NCBI RefSeq assembly: GCF_016735115.1
Contig: NZ_JAERQJ010000001.1
Location: forward strand, 248,001-312,000
Length of the DNA stretch: 64,000 nucleotides
Origin: Aquimarina mytili
GTDB taxonomy: Bacteria > Bacteroidota > Bacteroidia > Flavobacteriales > Flavobacteriaceae
Direction of reading: 5' to 3'
Part shown: piece after piece, positions 1 through 8,656 of the stretch
Position numbering within the stretch: the stretch's first letter is position 1
Layout: each line of letters starts with the position of its first letter
Notes under the pieces: generated by a model
Databases searched by the model: none
Seen by the model: the letters and a program-made list of their open reading frames with translations, nothing else
What the model was told of the DNA's origin: nothing
Program-made: the position numbers and the translations under genes

Positions 1-169
1 CTTGAGGTTAATTTTTTCGTAATTCTTAATGAAATAGTGTGATTTTCTTATGAAATATGTTAAAAAAATTAAATTATGGTAATATAGTACGTCTTTAGGG
101 TATAATACAATGATCATAATCTTTTTGTTGACTTTAATTTTACAAAGATTTAACACAAATACTCAGATT

Positions 170-3100
170 ATGAAACTCAAAACTATAGTTATGGCATTTC
201 TATTATATGGATATGCTTCACTTCTTTTTGGTCAAGAAGTAAACGAAAACCTTCCTAGATGTATTTCAACAGAAGCTAATGAGGCTTATTTTGACAAACA
301 CCCTGAAGCCAGAAAGGAACACCAGAACTTTAACAAATATTCTCAGACAGTAGAAAAAAGGAATAAAGGATTCGCTCAGAAATCGATGGTTACAGTTACC
401 ATACCGGTGGTAGTTCATGTATTTGGAAAAACACAATGGGGGAAAACGGTTACATATGAAAAAGTTAGAAATGCCATTGATATTGTTAACGAAGATTTTA
501 ACGGATTGAATGCGGATTATAATACTGTAGATCCTGCTTTTTCTGCTATTAAATCTAAAATGAATATCAAATTTGCCTTAGCCAAAATCGATCCTAATGG
601 AGGTAGTACTAGTGGAGTAGTTTTTCATCAAGAAGAAAAAGGTTTTGGTAATGATTCTGGATATGATTCGGAAATTGCTTATTACGCTTGGGATAATTAC
701 AAGTATATGAATTTATATATTATGGCCGATTTAAAGGATGATGGTGTAAGTACGCGTTCGGGAGTAGGTTGGTTTCCTAATACATTCATGTCTGATGAAA
801 ACATTGCAAGAATTGTATATAATGGGCAGTATCTTCATGATAATTATTTTAATAAAGAGTTTGCACAATTGACGCACGAATTTGGACATTGGTTGAACTT
901 GTACCATACTTTTAATGGTGGTTGTGATGATCCTAATGGAGATTTTGTAAGTGATACTCCAAAAGAAGATAGTAATGCAGGAGATAAAGGATGTACTGTT
1001 GGAGCCAGTGAATGTGGTAATTTGATTAATTATGAGAACTACATGGGATATGATGCTGCTACCGGTTGTTCTAAAATGTTTACCGAAGGTCAGGTGGCAA
1101 GAATGATAGCAGCTTTAGATCATCCAACAAGAAAACCTTTATGGCAACAAGAAAACCTAATCGCTACGGGAGTTAATCTTACCGGAGCATCTCTTATAAC
1201 AGAGAATCGTATAGTTCAAGAAGCAGATGACAATAATGGAACTTTAGCAAATTCATCCTATGATGTTACCATTTTAGATGGAACATTTGCTGTAAGTAGT
1301 GGTACCTTAACCCAAGGCACACATTTTACAGCTAACTTACCACAAGGCTATTCTGCTGTAATTACTGTAGAAAATAATAAGAAGTTAACCGTAAAGTTTA
1401 CTGGTCAAACACCAAACCATGCTATTGCAAATAATACAGTAGGAACTATTACATTTACTAATGCCGCTATCACGGGAGGAATTTCCAGCCTAAATACTAA
1501 TAAAGTCACCTATAATTTCTCATTCTTTGACCCCTACAAAATCATATATGTCGATATTCCAGACGAAACAGCCACTTCTAGCGCGGTTTGGAAACCTTTT
1601 ACAGTCAATGCAGGAACCATAGAAAATAGATATGGCGCATTTTATGAAAACGCTGATTTAAAGTTAGAGACCTATAAAAAAGCATTGGTTTGTCAAGCAA
1701 ATACAAAAAATCCGACGGTTATTGAAGCTGATCAATTAATATCTGATGATAGTAACTGGGTGAACGGTGGAGATTATCCAGATCTTCACGAAGTGAGATC
1801 TTCTACATATACTCCTTGGATTGGTAAAACAGCTTTTGTTGGATTTCAATTAGAAATGTACCCCGGAAAAATAAATTATGGATGGTTAAGAATTAGAGTA
1901 AATGCTTCTGGTTCAGAAATCACAGTATTAGACTATGCATATAGTACAAAACCTAATGGTCCAATTCAGGCAGGAAGTAAAGAATTGAATCCTGATACTC
2001 CTAAATGCGATGATGGTATTCAAAACGGAGATGAAACTGGGATCGATTGTGGTGGATCTTGTGAACCCTGCAATGTGCCTATTGTATATTGTGATTCTAA
2101 TGGAAGAAGCGTTGCAGGAGAGTATATTAGTCGGGTTCAATTCAAAACAATAGATAATTCTTCAGCTGGTTCTAGCCAAGGTTATGGTGATTATACTTCG
2201 GTGTCCACAACAGCATCAAAAGGGGTTGTAAATACCATTACAGTAACACCAACCTGGACAGGGAGGGTATACAATGAAGCGTATTCAGTATGGATTGATT
2301 ACAACCAGGATGGAGATTTTGAAGATTCTGAAGAGCAAGTATGGAGTAAAGCAGCATCCAATGAAAGCCCAGTACGTGGAGATTTTACAATTCCATCCAA
2401 TGCTAAAAATGGAAGTACAAGAATGAGAGTATCTATGAAGTATAATGGTATACCATCATCGTGCGAGTCTTTTAGTTACGGCGAAGTTGAAGATTATACT
2501 ATAGATATTACAGGTGATTCCGGATCAACGTGTAATGACGGGATTCAGAATGGAGATGAAACCGGGGTAGATTGTGGAGGTTCATGTTCGCCTTGTACAG
2601 ATAATGGTACTGTAGTGTATGTGGATATGGAAGATGCTACTGCCAACACATCAAATACATGGAATTTCTTTAGAATAGAGGTAGGGGATGATAATGGTTT
2701 TGGAGCATGGTTTTCTAATAATTCTGTGAGATTAGTAACCTATGATAAAAATATTGTATGCGAAGGAATCACTAATAATGTGACTCTAATTGGGGAAGGA
2801 GTTCAAGTTGGCCCATCGAGCAATTTTATAGCCAATTCTAATAGTTACGTTGTTAGTTCATCGTCGTATACAGACTGGAATGGAAAATCCGGTTACATAG
2901 GATTTGCATTTAAAATTAATGGCAATACTCACTATGGCTGGTTTTATGCGACAGTAGCTAATGATGGATTATCGTATACTATACTAGATTATGCATATAA
3001 TACAACTCCAAATCAAGGTCTCTTAACCAAAAGAAATTTGGGAGTTGCAGGTGCCCGAGCAGAAAATCTAGTAAAGGTTTATCCCAATTCGTTTTCCAGA

Positions 3101-3307
3101 ATGACAAATGTTGATGTAACAAAATTAGAGTCAGAAGGCTTTACAATAAGCGTGTATGATATGTTAGGTAGAATAATCTATCAAAAAGAATATCGCCAAA
3201 ATCCGGGAATATTCCAGTTAGGAGAAACAATTACTAATAAAGGTAATTATTTCATGAAAATAACTTCAAAAATAACAACAGAAGTACATGTAATTGTAAA
3301 AGAATAA
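170..3307 (+). CDS. Secreted M43-type metalloprotease with GEVED and T9SS sorting domains
   Basis: Probable secreted zinc metalloprotease of the M43 (cytophagalysin/pappalysin) family, 1045 residues. I start at the ATG at 170 because it opens a clean signal peptide ending in LLFGQ; an in-frame ATG at 110 would put a hydrophobic stretch ahead of it. The zinc motif HEFGHWLNLYH begins at about residue 236, with a YMGY Met-turn downstream. The usual Gly of HExxHxxGxxH is Asn here. After the catalytic domain come two copies of a module of about 140 residues (ending in similar ILDYAY/VLDYAY segments), two Cys-rich linkers of the form CxDGIQNGDETGxDCGGSC, a GEVED domain (GEVEDYTI) and a C-terminal T9SS type A domain (VKVYPN). 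It should be exported across the outer membrane by T9SS. The substrate is unknown. Confidence 0.85.
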   Translation: MKLKTIVMAFLLYGYASLLFGQEVNENLPRCISTEANEAYFDKHPEARKEHQNFNKYSQTVEKRNKGFAQKSMVTVTIPVVVHVFGKTQWGKTVTYEKVRNAIDIVNEDFNGLNADYNTVDPAFSAIKSKMNIKFALAKIDPNGGSTSGVVFHQEEKGFGNDSGYDSEIAYYAWDNYKYMNLYIMADLKDDGVSTRSGVGWFPNTFMSDENIARIVYNGQYLHDNYFNKEFAQLTHEFGHWLNLYHTFNGGCDDPNGDFVSDTPKEDSNAGDKGCTVGASECGNLINYENYMGYDAATGCSKMFTEGQVARMIAALDHPTRKPLWQQENLIATGVNLTGASLITENRIVQEADDNNGTLANSSYDVTILDGTFAVSSGTLTQGTHFTANLPQGYSAVITVENNKKLTVKFTGQTPNHAIANNTVGTITFTNAAITGGISSLNTNKVTYNFSFFDPYKIIYVDIPDETATSSAVWKPFTVNAGTIENRYGAFYENADLKLETYKKALVCQANTKNPTVIEADQLISDDSNWVNGGDYPDLHEVRSSTYTPWIGKTAFVGFQLEMYPGKINYGWLRIRVNASGSEITVLDYAYSTKPNGPIQAGSKELNPDTPKCDDGIQNGDETGIDCGGSCEPCNVPIVYCDSNGRSVAGEYISRVQFKTIDNSSAGSSQGYGDYTSVSTTASKGVVNTITVTPTWTGRVYNEAYSVWIDYNQDGDFEDSEEQVWSKAASNESPVRGDFTIPSNAKNGSTRMRVSMKYNGIPSSCESFSYGEVEDYTIDITGDSGSTCNDGIQNGDETGVDCGGSCSPCTDNGTVVYVDMEDATANTSNTWNFFRIEVGDDNGFGAWFSNNSVRLVTYDKNIVCEGITNNVTLIGEGVQVGPSSNFIANSNSYVVSSSSYTDWNGKSGYIGFAFKINGNTHYGWFYATVANDGLSYTILDYAYNTTPNQGLLTKRNLGVAGARAENLVKVYPNSFSRMTNVDVTKLESEGFTISVYDMLGRIIYQKEYRQNPGIFQLGETITNKGNYFMKITSKITTEVHVIVKE

Positions 3308-3348
3308 TTTAAGAATTTACTTTTAGGATAGCTTAAGGCTAATTGAAG

Positions 3349-3386
3349 AACGGATAAGGGTGAGGGTAACTTCATCCCCGTTTTTC
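3349..3386 (+). terminator. Probable terminator after the metalloprotease
   Basis: Interrupted stem (AACGG, then GGTGA, pairing with TCATC and CCGTT) followed by a run of T. The stem is imperfect, so this is a moderate call. Confidence 0.45.
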
Positions 3387-3474
3387 AGTTAGTTTTTTTG
3401 TTAAACCAGGATCGATTCACTCCATATAATCACTTAGTCCATAATGATCTTTAACATCATTTTTAGACTATTTA

Positions 3475-3505
3475 TTTGAAAATATAAATTTTTATTCTAC
3501 ATTTG
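3475..3505 (+). promoter_or_regulatory. Bacteroidota promoter of the first blaI-like gene
   Basis: TTTG at 3475-3478 and TACATTTG at 3498-3505 are separated by 19 bp. This fits the Bacteroidota housekeeping promoter (-33 TTTG, -7 TAnnTTTG). It lies just upstream of the BlaI-like start at 3533. Confidence 0.65.
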
Positions 3506-3529
3506 TAGAGTTAATTCTAATTAAGTAGA
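3496..3529 (+). promoter_or_regulatory. BlaI-like operator overlapping the -7 box
   Basis: TCTACATTTGTAGA at 3496-3509 is a perfect inverted repeat (6-bp arms, 2-bp centre) containing the TACA/TGTA core known for BlaI/MecI operators. It covers the -7 box. A weaker match, TCTA-N6-TAGA, lies at 3516-3529 just before the start codon. Binding would block transcription, so the pair is probably autorepressed. Confidence 0.6.
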
Positions 3530-3532
3530 GCA

Positions 3533-3904
3533 ATGCAATTATCAAAAGCCGAAGAACAACTTATGAAGTACCTCTGGAAACTGGAGAAAGGATTTATGAA
3601 AGATCTTCTAGATGCGTTTCCAGAACCAAAACCTGCTACAACTACGGTGGCAACATTGCTCAAAAGAATGAAGGATAAAGGATTTGTAGATTATACCCTT
3701 TATGGGAAATCAAGAGAGTATTATCCTTTGGTAAAAAAGACCGATTATTTCTCTAAACATGTAAATGGTTTAATTAAGAATTTTTTTAATGATTCTGCTT
3801 CACAATTTGCATCGTTTTTTACTTCTGAGACAAATATGTCAACTTCAGAATTAGAGGAACTTAAAAAAATAGTTGATCAACAAATTAAAAAACAAAAGAA
3901 ATGA
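3533..3904 (+). CDS. BlaI/MecI/CopY family transcriptional repressor
   Basis: 123 residues with the usual layout: an N-terminal winged helix (LSKAEEQLMKYLWKLEKG, then TTVATLLKRMKDKGFV) and a C-terminal helical dimerisation part. It overlaps the following M56 gene by 4 bp (ATGA), the classic BlaI-BlaR1 arrangement in which the membrane peptidase senses a signal and leads to loss of the repressor. A palindromic operator covers its promoter, pointing to autoregulation. No beta-lactamase gene is nearby, so the target genes are unknown. Confidence 0.9.
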   Translation: MQLSKAEEQLMKYLWKLEKGFMKDLLDAFPEPKPATTTVATLLKRMKDKGFVDYTLYGKSREYYPLVKKTDYFSKHVNGLIKNFFNDSASQFASFFTSETNMSTSELEELKKIVDQQIKKQKK

Positions 3905-5805
3905 TAGTGTATTTAATAAAATCATCACTTTGTATGTTCCTGTTATGGGGGTTTTACGTGTTGTTTTTAGAACGGGAGAATATGCATTATACAAAACGAT
4001 TTTACCTACTTTTTAGTGTAATATTTGCTCTTTTGATTCCGTTAATTACATTCACATATACGACCAATATTCAAGTAGAACCACCAATAATACAAGAACC
4101 TTCTGCAGCAACCATAATTTTGCCAAATGCAGCTCCTGTGGTCGAATCATCGACAGATTATGTTACAATTTTATTGTACTGTATGTATAGTATTGGTGTA
4201 TTAATTTTTGGATTTAGATTTATTAAAAATCTTAAAAACTTAACGCAAAGAATTAATGATAATGAACAACTAAAAGAGTCATCACACACTAATGTTTTAA
4301 TCAGTGATACGATTGTTCCTTATACATTTTTACGATATATATTTTTACCAAAAAAAGAATATCAAGAACAAAACATCCCCGAAGAAGTATTACTTCATGA
4401 GAAAACACATGTTATTCAAAAACACACATTAGATATATTATTTATAGAGATCTTACAGGTTATTTTTTGGTTCAATCCTTTATTCTTTTGGATTAAGAAA
4501 TCGATTAAATTAAATCATGAGTTTTTAGCCGACTATACCGTTCTTAAACGTCAATATTCATTACAAACCTATATGAACCTACTCGTTACATATCCAAACA
4601 ACTCTAATCAAGTTGAGTTAGCGAGTCCTATTAATTATTCATTAACTAAAAAACGAATCGTTATGATGTCAAAACAATTTTCTCAAACAAGAGCAGCAGC
4701 CAGGTTGCTGCTGCTTTTACCTATTCTACTTGGTTGTATGCTATTGTTCAATAATGAAATTATAGCCCAACAAAAAAATGTAAGTTACACCAAAACCAGT
4801 CAGGATATAGATCCTGATAAAAAAATAAAAATTCGTGTTAAAAATGAGCAAATTACAGTTAATGGTACTGCAACAAAACTTGCAAATTTTGCAAAAGTAA
4901 TTGATGAGAAGACAAAGCAATGGAATAATAATCAGCTTACAGACTTTCAATTTGATGTACAAATCATGGATTCAGACGATGCATTTGTGCAAAAACTTAA
5001 TACAGAGTATAGAAAAACACGATTATATAGTGCAAATCCAGATAGTCATGATCTAATTCCTCCAGCACCACCAATACCAGAAATTCCAAATATAAAAACA
5101 GGTGTTATTCCTCCTCCACCATCGGTACCAAAAACGATACATGTAGATGAGAATACAATTACACCTCCTGTGCCTCCAAAGGTACCATCTCCTCCCGTAT
5201 ATCCTGATGTAGAAGTAGAAATTGATGAAGTAGAAGCTTCTGTAGAAGAAACTGAACTGGCAAGAATTGAAGCTGAAATGGCAAGGGTTGAGGCCGCAGT
5301 AGAAAGAGAATACGCCCTAGCAAATATGCACGAAGTTGAAGTATATGCTAAAGAAGCCGCAGAAATAGCGAGAAAAAGTGCAATGTTACGTGCAACTCAA
5401 GCCAGAGAACAAGCAGAACAGGCTAGAGCAATTGCTATGGAAGCTGCACATCGGGCAGCTGATGAATCTCATAAGCATAGAGATTTGGCGATGAGACATG
5501 CAGAAATGTCTAGATTAGAGGCTGAGAAGGTACGTGAAATGGCTATGCGTGAGTCTAGAATTGCAAGGGATAGAGTATTACATGATAGAGAAAAGCTGCA
5601 TGAAGAAGTAAGAGCTGCTGCTGAGCAAGCAAGAAAACATGCAGAGAAAGCAAGAAAAGAAGCTATAGAAGAAGCGAAGAAAGTGCGAAAAGAAGCCCGT
5701 AAGATTGCTGATGCGGCAAGAAAAGAAGCTCGTAAAGAGATAGAAAAAGCAAGGAAAGAGCGCGAAAAGGCAAGAAAGAAAGCTGAAAAAGCGAGGAAAG
5801 AATAA
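3901..5805 (+). CDS. M56 family (BlaR1-like) membrane metallopeptidase with long charged coiled-coil tail
   Basis: 634 residues. Hydrophobic segments near residues 1-20, 33-55, 87-105 and 265-285 frame a cytoplasmic M56 zinc motif (HEKTH at residues 166-170, followed by HEFLAD). This is the expected BlaR1-like sensor/protease of the repressor encoded just upstream. The C-terminal part is unusual: after the last membrane segment comes a proline-rich stretch (about residues 380-440), then nearly 200 residues dominated by Ala, Arg, Lys and Glu, ending in repeated ARKEA/EKARKE units. That tail should form a long charged helix or coiled coil. It replaces the penicillin-binding sensor domain of true BlaR1, so the signal is unknown and beta-lactam sensing is not implied. 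Confidence 0.8.
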   Translation: MIVYLIKSSLCMFLLWGFYVLFLERENMHYTKRFYLLFSVIFALLIPLITFTYTTNIQVEPPIIQEPSAATIILPNAAPVVESSTDYVTILLYCMYSIGVLIFGFRFIKNLKNLTQRINDNEQLKESSHTNVLISDTIVPYTFLRYIFLPKKEYQEQNIPEEVLLHEKTHVIQKHTLDILFIEILQVIFWFNPLFFWIKKSIKLNHEFLADYTVLKRQYSLQTYMNLLVTYPNNSNQVELASPINYSLTKKRIVMMSKQFSQTRAAARLLLLLPILLGCMLLFNNEIIAQQKNVSYTKTSQDIDPDKKIKIRVKNEQITVNGTATKLANFAKVIDEKTKQWNNNQLTDFQFDVQIMDSDDAFVQKLNTEYRKTRLYSANPDSHDLIPPAPPIPEIPNIKTGVIPPPPSVPKTIHVDENTITPPVPPKVPSPPVYPDVEVEIDEVEASVEETELARIEAEMARVEAAVEREYALANMHEVEVYAKEAAEIARKSAMLRATQAREQAEQARAIAMEAAHRAADESHKHRDLAMRHAEMSRLEAEKVREMAMRESRIARDRVLHDREKLHEEVRAAAEQARKHAEKARKEAIEEAKKVRKEARKIADAARKEARKEIEKARKEREKARKKAEKARKE

Positions 5806-5833
5806 CTTTATTTTATAGATTTTTACACCAATG

Positions 5834-5855
5834 AACTCCCGTAAGGGAGTTTTTT
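5834..5855 (+). terminator. Rho-independent terminator after the first blaI/M56 pair
   Basis: Perfect 7-bp stem AACTCCC/GGGAGTT with a GTAA loop, then a T run. Confidence 0.8.
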
Positions 5856-5917
5856 ACGCAACATTTTGTTGTAAATCAGCGTTATAGGTCTATTGTCAAT
5901 CAAAACCCTTAGATGTT

Positions 5918-7018
5918 ATGTTAAAACGTTTTTTTATTTTATGCTCAGGAGCAGATGCCGATATTTTGGCCGATAGTTCTAGTGGCGAACAGAACAAGTA
6001 TGTTGGTATCGGAGCCACAGTTTTTTTTACTGCCATAATGGCTTTTATTGCAGCAACTTATGCGTTATATACTGTTTTTGATAATTATTTTACTGCGATT
6101 TTTTTCGGATTAATTTGGGGAGCATTGATCTTTAATTTGGATCGATTTATAGTGTCGACGATTAAGAAAAAAGATAATTTTATAGATGAATTGTTACAAG
6201 CTTCACCACGAATCATTTTGGCAATTATTATTGCCGTAGTGATTTCTAAACCATTAGAATTAAAAATCTTTGAAAAAGAAATTGATCGTGTATTGCTTGA
6301 ACAAAAAAATGATTTCGCCTTAGCGAATAAAGAACAGATCGCTACCCAGTTTACTCCTGCGATTACTCAAATAGATTCTGAAATTGAATCTTTAAAAAAA
6401 GAGGTCACCGATAAAGAAACAGAAGTTAATGGTTTATATGAAACCTACATTGCTGAAGCTGAAGGTCGAAAAGGAACAGAGCTTGTCGGAAAAGGACCTG
6501 TTTATAAAGAAAAACGTGAAAAACATGATGCAGCCTTAGCTGAGTTAGTGGAGCTTAAGAAGGCAAATACAGATAAAATTGTTGGACTTGAGGCAGAAAA
6601 GACTGAATTAGCTGCACAATATGAAGAACAAGTTATTACATCCCAACCCATAATTGACAATTTTGATGGATTAATGGCAAGAGTAAATGCCTTGAATGAA
6701 TTACCATGGCTGCCGTCATTTTTTATCTTTTTGTTGTTTTTAGCAATCGAAACATCTCCGATTTTTGCAAAATTACTTTCTCCTAAAGGAGAGTATGATT
6801 ATAAGTTAGAAGATATTGAAGGAGAAGTTAAAACTTGGGTAACTCAAAAAGAAGGACAACGTAGTGTATTATTAGAAACCGATCATACCATCAATGATAA
6901 AGTGTATGGGGATCTTACTGAAGAGGAAGAACTATATGCCTATAAGAAGAAAATAGCCAGAGAAATCATGAAAAAACAACAAGATGCCTTTTATAAACGT
7001 CAAACTGGGATTTTGTAA
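5918..7018 (+). CDS. DUF4407 domain membrane protein
   Basis: 366 residues. It begins with the characteristic CSGADADIL segment, followed by two membrane helices (about residues 29-55 and 58-75), another near 93-112, a long soluble coiled coil rich in Glu/Lys (about 120-245), and a further membrane segment near 263-285. This matches DUF4407 proteins of Bacteroidota, whose function is not known. It stands alone between two terminators, so the neighbours give no functional hint. Confidence 0.8.
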   Translation: MLKRFFILCSGADADILADSSSGEQNKYVGIGATVFFTAIMAFIAATYALYTVFDNYFTAIFFGLIWGALIFNLDRFIVSTIKKKDNFIDELLQASPRIILAIIIAVVISKPLELKIFEKEIDRVLLEQKNDFALANKEQIATQFTPAITQIDSEIESLKKEVTDKETEVNGLYETYIAEAEGRKGTELVGKGPVYKEKREKHDAALAELVELKKANTDKIVGLEAEKTELAAQYEEQVITSQPIIDNFDGLMARVNALNELPWLPSFFIFLLFLAIETSPIFAKLLSPKGEYDYKLEDIEGEVKTWVTQKEGQRSVLLETDHTINDKVYGDLTEEEELYAYKKKIAREIMKKQQDAFYKRQTGIL

Positions 7019-7026
7019 ATAATAAG

Positions 7027-7066
7027 AATAGACCTCTTCGATTTTTCAAAAACTGAGAGGTCTATT
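7027..7066. terminator. Bidirectional terminator between convergent genes
   Basis: Perfect 10-bp inverted repeat AATAGACCTC/GAGGTCTATT between two genes that face each other, with A/T runs on both flanks. Confidence 0.7.
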
Positions 7067-7070
7067 TGAA

Positions 7071-8315
7071 TTAAAACTTTCGGTCGGGATGAAATGCATC
7101 GAGATTTAGAGATGTTTTTTTATTAGAAATAATTTCTGAAACCAGTTTTCCGGTGGCAGGCCCCATGCTCCAGCCCATCATGGCATGACCTGTGGCCACA
7201 GTTAAGTTTTTGCACTTAGAAGATTTACCAATATAGGCCATTCCATCAGGAGAAACTGGTCTTAAACCGCAAGCAGCATTATTTTTTTCTTGTTCAGAGA
7301 TTTCGATATTTGGATAGTATTTTTGAGTTGCATTGGCAATAGCTTCAACACGTACTTTATTAATCTTATGATTTATTCCGGCAATTTCCATTGTTCCCGC
7401 AAATCTTGTAAACCCTTGCATCGGTGTTATAGCGACTTTAGCTTCTGCTAAAATTGTAGGCATAGTAATACCCAGATTTCTTTCAGAATTAATTCGATAT
7501 CCTTTTCCGGCTTCTAGTAGTAGTTTAATCCCTAGTTTTTTACTTAAAATGCTTGACCAGGATCCAGCGGCAAGCACAAATTCATCTGCTTTATGTATAT
7601 TACCTTTAGTGTGTAAAGCACTTATTTTTTCACCGTCAAGAATAATATCATGTACTTTTTCATTTTTGTAAAAAGTAACCCCAGAATTTACTAAATATGT
7701 TTTCATCTCTTCCATAAATATATGAGGAGTTGTATGTCCATCACATTCATATAGTACCGCACCTTTAGCATTATACTGTACATTGGGTTCTATGTGTTCC
7801 AATTCAGAAAGTGAAAGTTCTTTTACTGGTAATCCTTCTTTTTTAGCGATGTTAGCAACCCGAATTTCTTCCTCGAGCATTTTTTCAGTTTGACACAGCA
7901 TTAACAAGCCTTTTCGTTCTAATTGAAATTTAAAACTTTCTTGCTGTTTAATATCTGAATATAAATCCCTTCCCATAATATTAATATCCTTAATGGCAGT
8001 AATACTTCGTTCTACATTTTTTATTGAGCAAGATTTATTAAAAGCCCATGACCAACGTAAGAAATCTGCATTAAGGCGGGGCTTTATAAATAGAGGACTA
8101 GAAGGGTTAAACATCCATTTAAGTCCTTTTTTCATAACGCCAGGTGCAGCTAATGGGATAATGTGGCTTGGTGTTAAATACCCTGCATTGACATATGAGG
8201 CTCCAAAATCCATAGAAGATTGATCAATTATAGTCACTTGGTGCCCTTCTTTATTTAGATAATATGCAGAGCAAAGTCCTATAATTCCGCCACCGATGAT
8301 GATTACTTTTTTCAA
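7071..8315 (-). CDS. FAD-dependent D-amino acid oxidoreductase (probable D-hydroxyproline dehydrogenase)
   Basis: 414 residues of the DAO family. The N-terminal GGGIIGLCSAYYL is the Rossmann FAD-binding motif, and the C-terminal TGHAMMGWSMGPATGKL is the usual second FAD-contact region. It lies downstream of a hydroxyproline epimerase, a semialdehyde dehydrogenase and a deaminase on the same strand. From this context the likely reaction is oxidation of cis-4-hydroxy-D-proline to 1-pyrroline-4-hydroxy-2-carboxylate, with electrons passed to the respiratory chain. A 341-bp gap holding a large nested inverted repeat separates it from the epimerase, so it may have its own transcript or altered expression. 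Family is certain; substrate is inferred. Confidence 0.8.
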   Translation of the reverse strand: MKKVIIIGGGIIGLCSAYYLNKEGHQVTIIDQSSMDFGASYVNAGYLTPSHIIPLAAPGVMKKGLKWMFNPSSPLFIKPRLNADFLRWSWAFNKSCSIKNVERSITAIKDINIMGRDLYSDIKQQESFKFQLERKGLLMLCQTEKMLEEEIRVANIAKKEGLPVKELSLSELEHIEPNVQYNAKGAVLYECDGHTTPHIFMEEMKTYLVNSGVTFYKNEKVHDIILDGEKISALHTKGNIHKADEFVLAAGSWSSILSKKLGIKLLLEAGKGYRINSERNLGITMPTILAEAKVAITPMQGFTRFAGTMEIAGINHKINKVRVEAIANATQKYYPNIEISEQEKNNAACGLRPVSPDGMAYIGKSSKCKNLTVATGHAMMGWSMGPATGKLVSEIISNKKTSLNLDAFHPDRKF

Positions 8316-8656
8316 TTATTTATTGTTTTAATGAAATAATGATTTGGCCTGTTGTGTATTTAAGAAAATTGCCTCAAAAAAAGCGTCAATTCGAGTATTT
8401 TGTTGCAATGAAATAAAGACAAAATGTATCGAGAATAGATTTTTTTTACCAAATAATCCTATTCTCGATACACTTCTCCTAAGGTCGAAGCACTCGAATT
8501 GACGGATTTTGGCAAAAAAATCTATAAATACATACAGGTTGATTTTATATAATAATATTTCTAATTAATATGTTCTTTCTGACTCTTGAAACTATTTTAA
8601 TTCATTCATTTTTATAATATGATATTAGATCATTGTTTCATTAAATCATTCATAAT
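8316..8656. other. Gene-free gap inside the hydroxyproline operon
   Basis: No convincing ORF. The first half holds a nested perfect inverted repeat (8384-8504, listed separately). The rest is AT-rich with nothing recognisable. Confidence 0.6.
8384..8504. repeat. Nested perfect inverted repeat, probably a dispersed palindromic element
   Basis: Outer arms CGTCAATTCGAGT (8384-8396) and ACTCGAATTGACG (8492-8504) are perfectly complementary over 13 bp. Inner arms TGTATCGAGAATAG (8425-8438) and CTATTCTCGATACA (8459-8472) are complementary over 14 bp. Together they can form one long hairpin of about 120 nt. The TCGAG-containing arms resemble short dispersed palindromes I remember from other flavobacterial genomes, but I cannot check copy number here. 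Confidence 0.75.

Noticed and set aside
3533..5805. Beta-lactam resistance operon
   Set aside because: The BlaI/M56 pair lacks the penicillin-binding sensor domain and no beta-lactamase gene is nearby.
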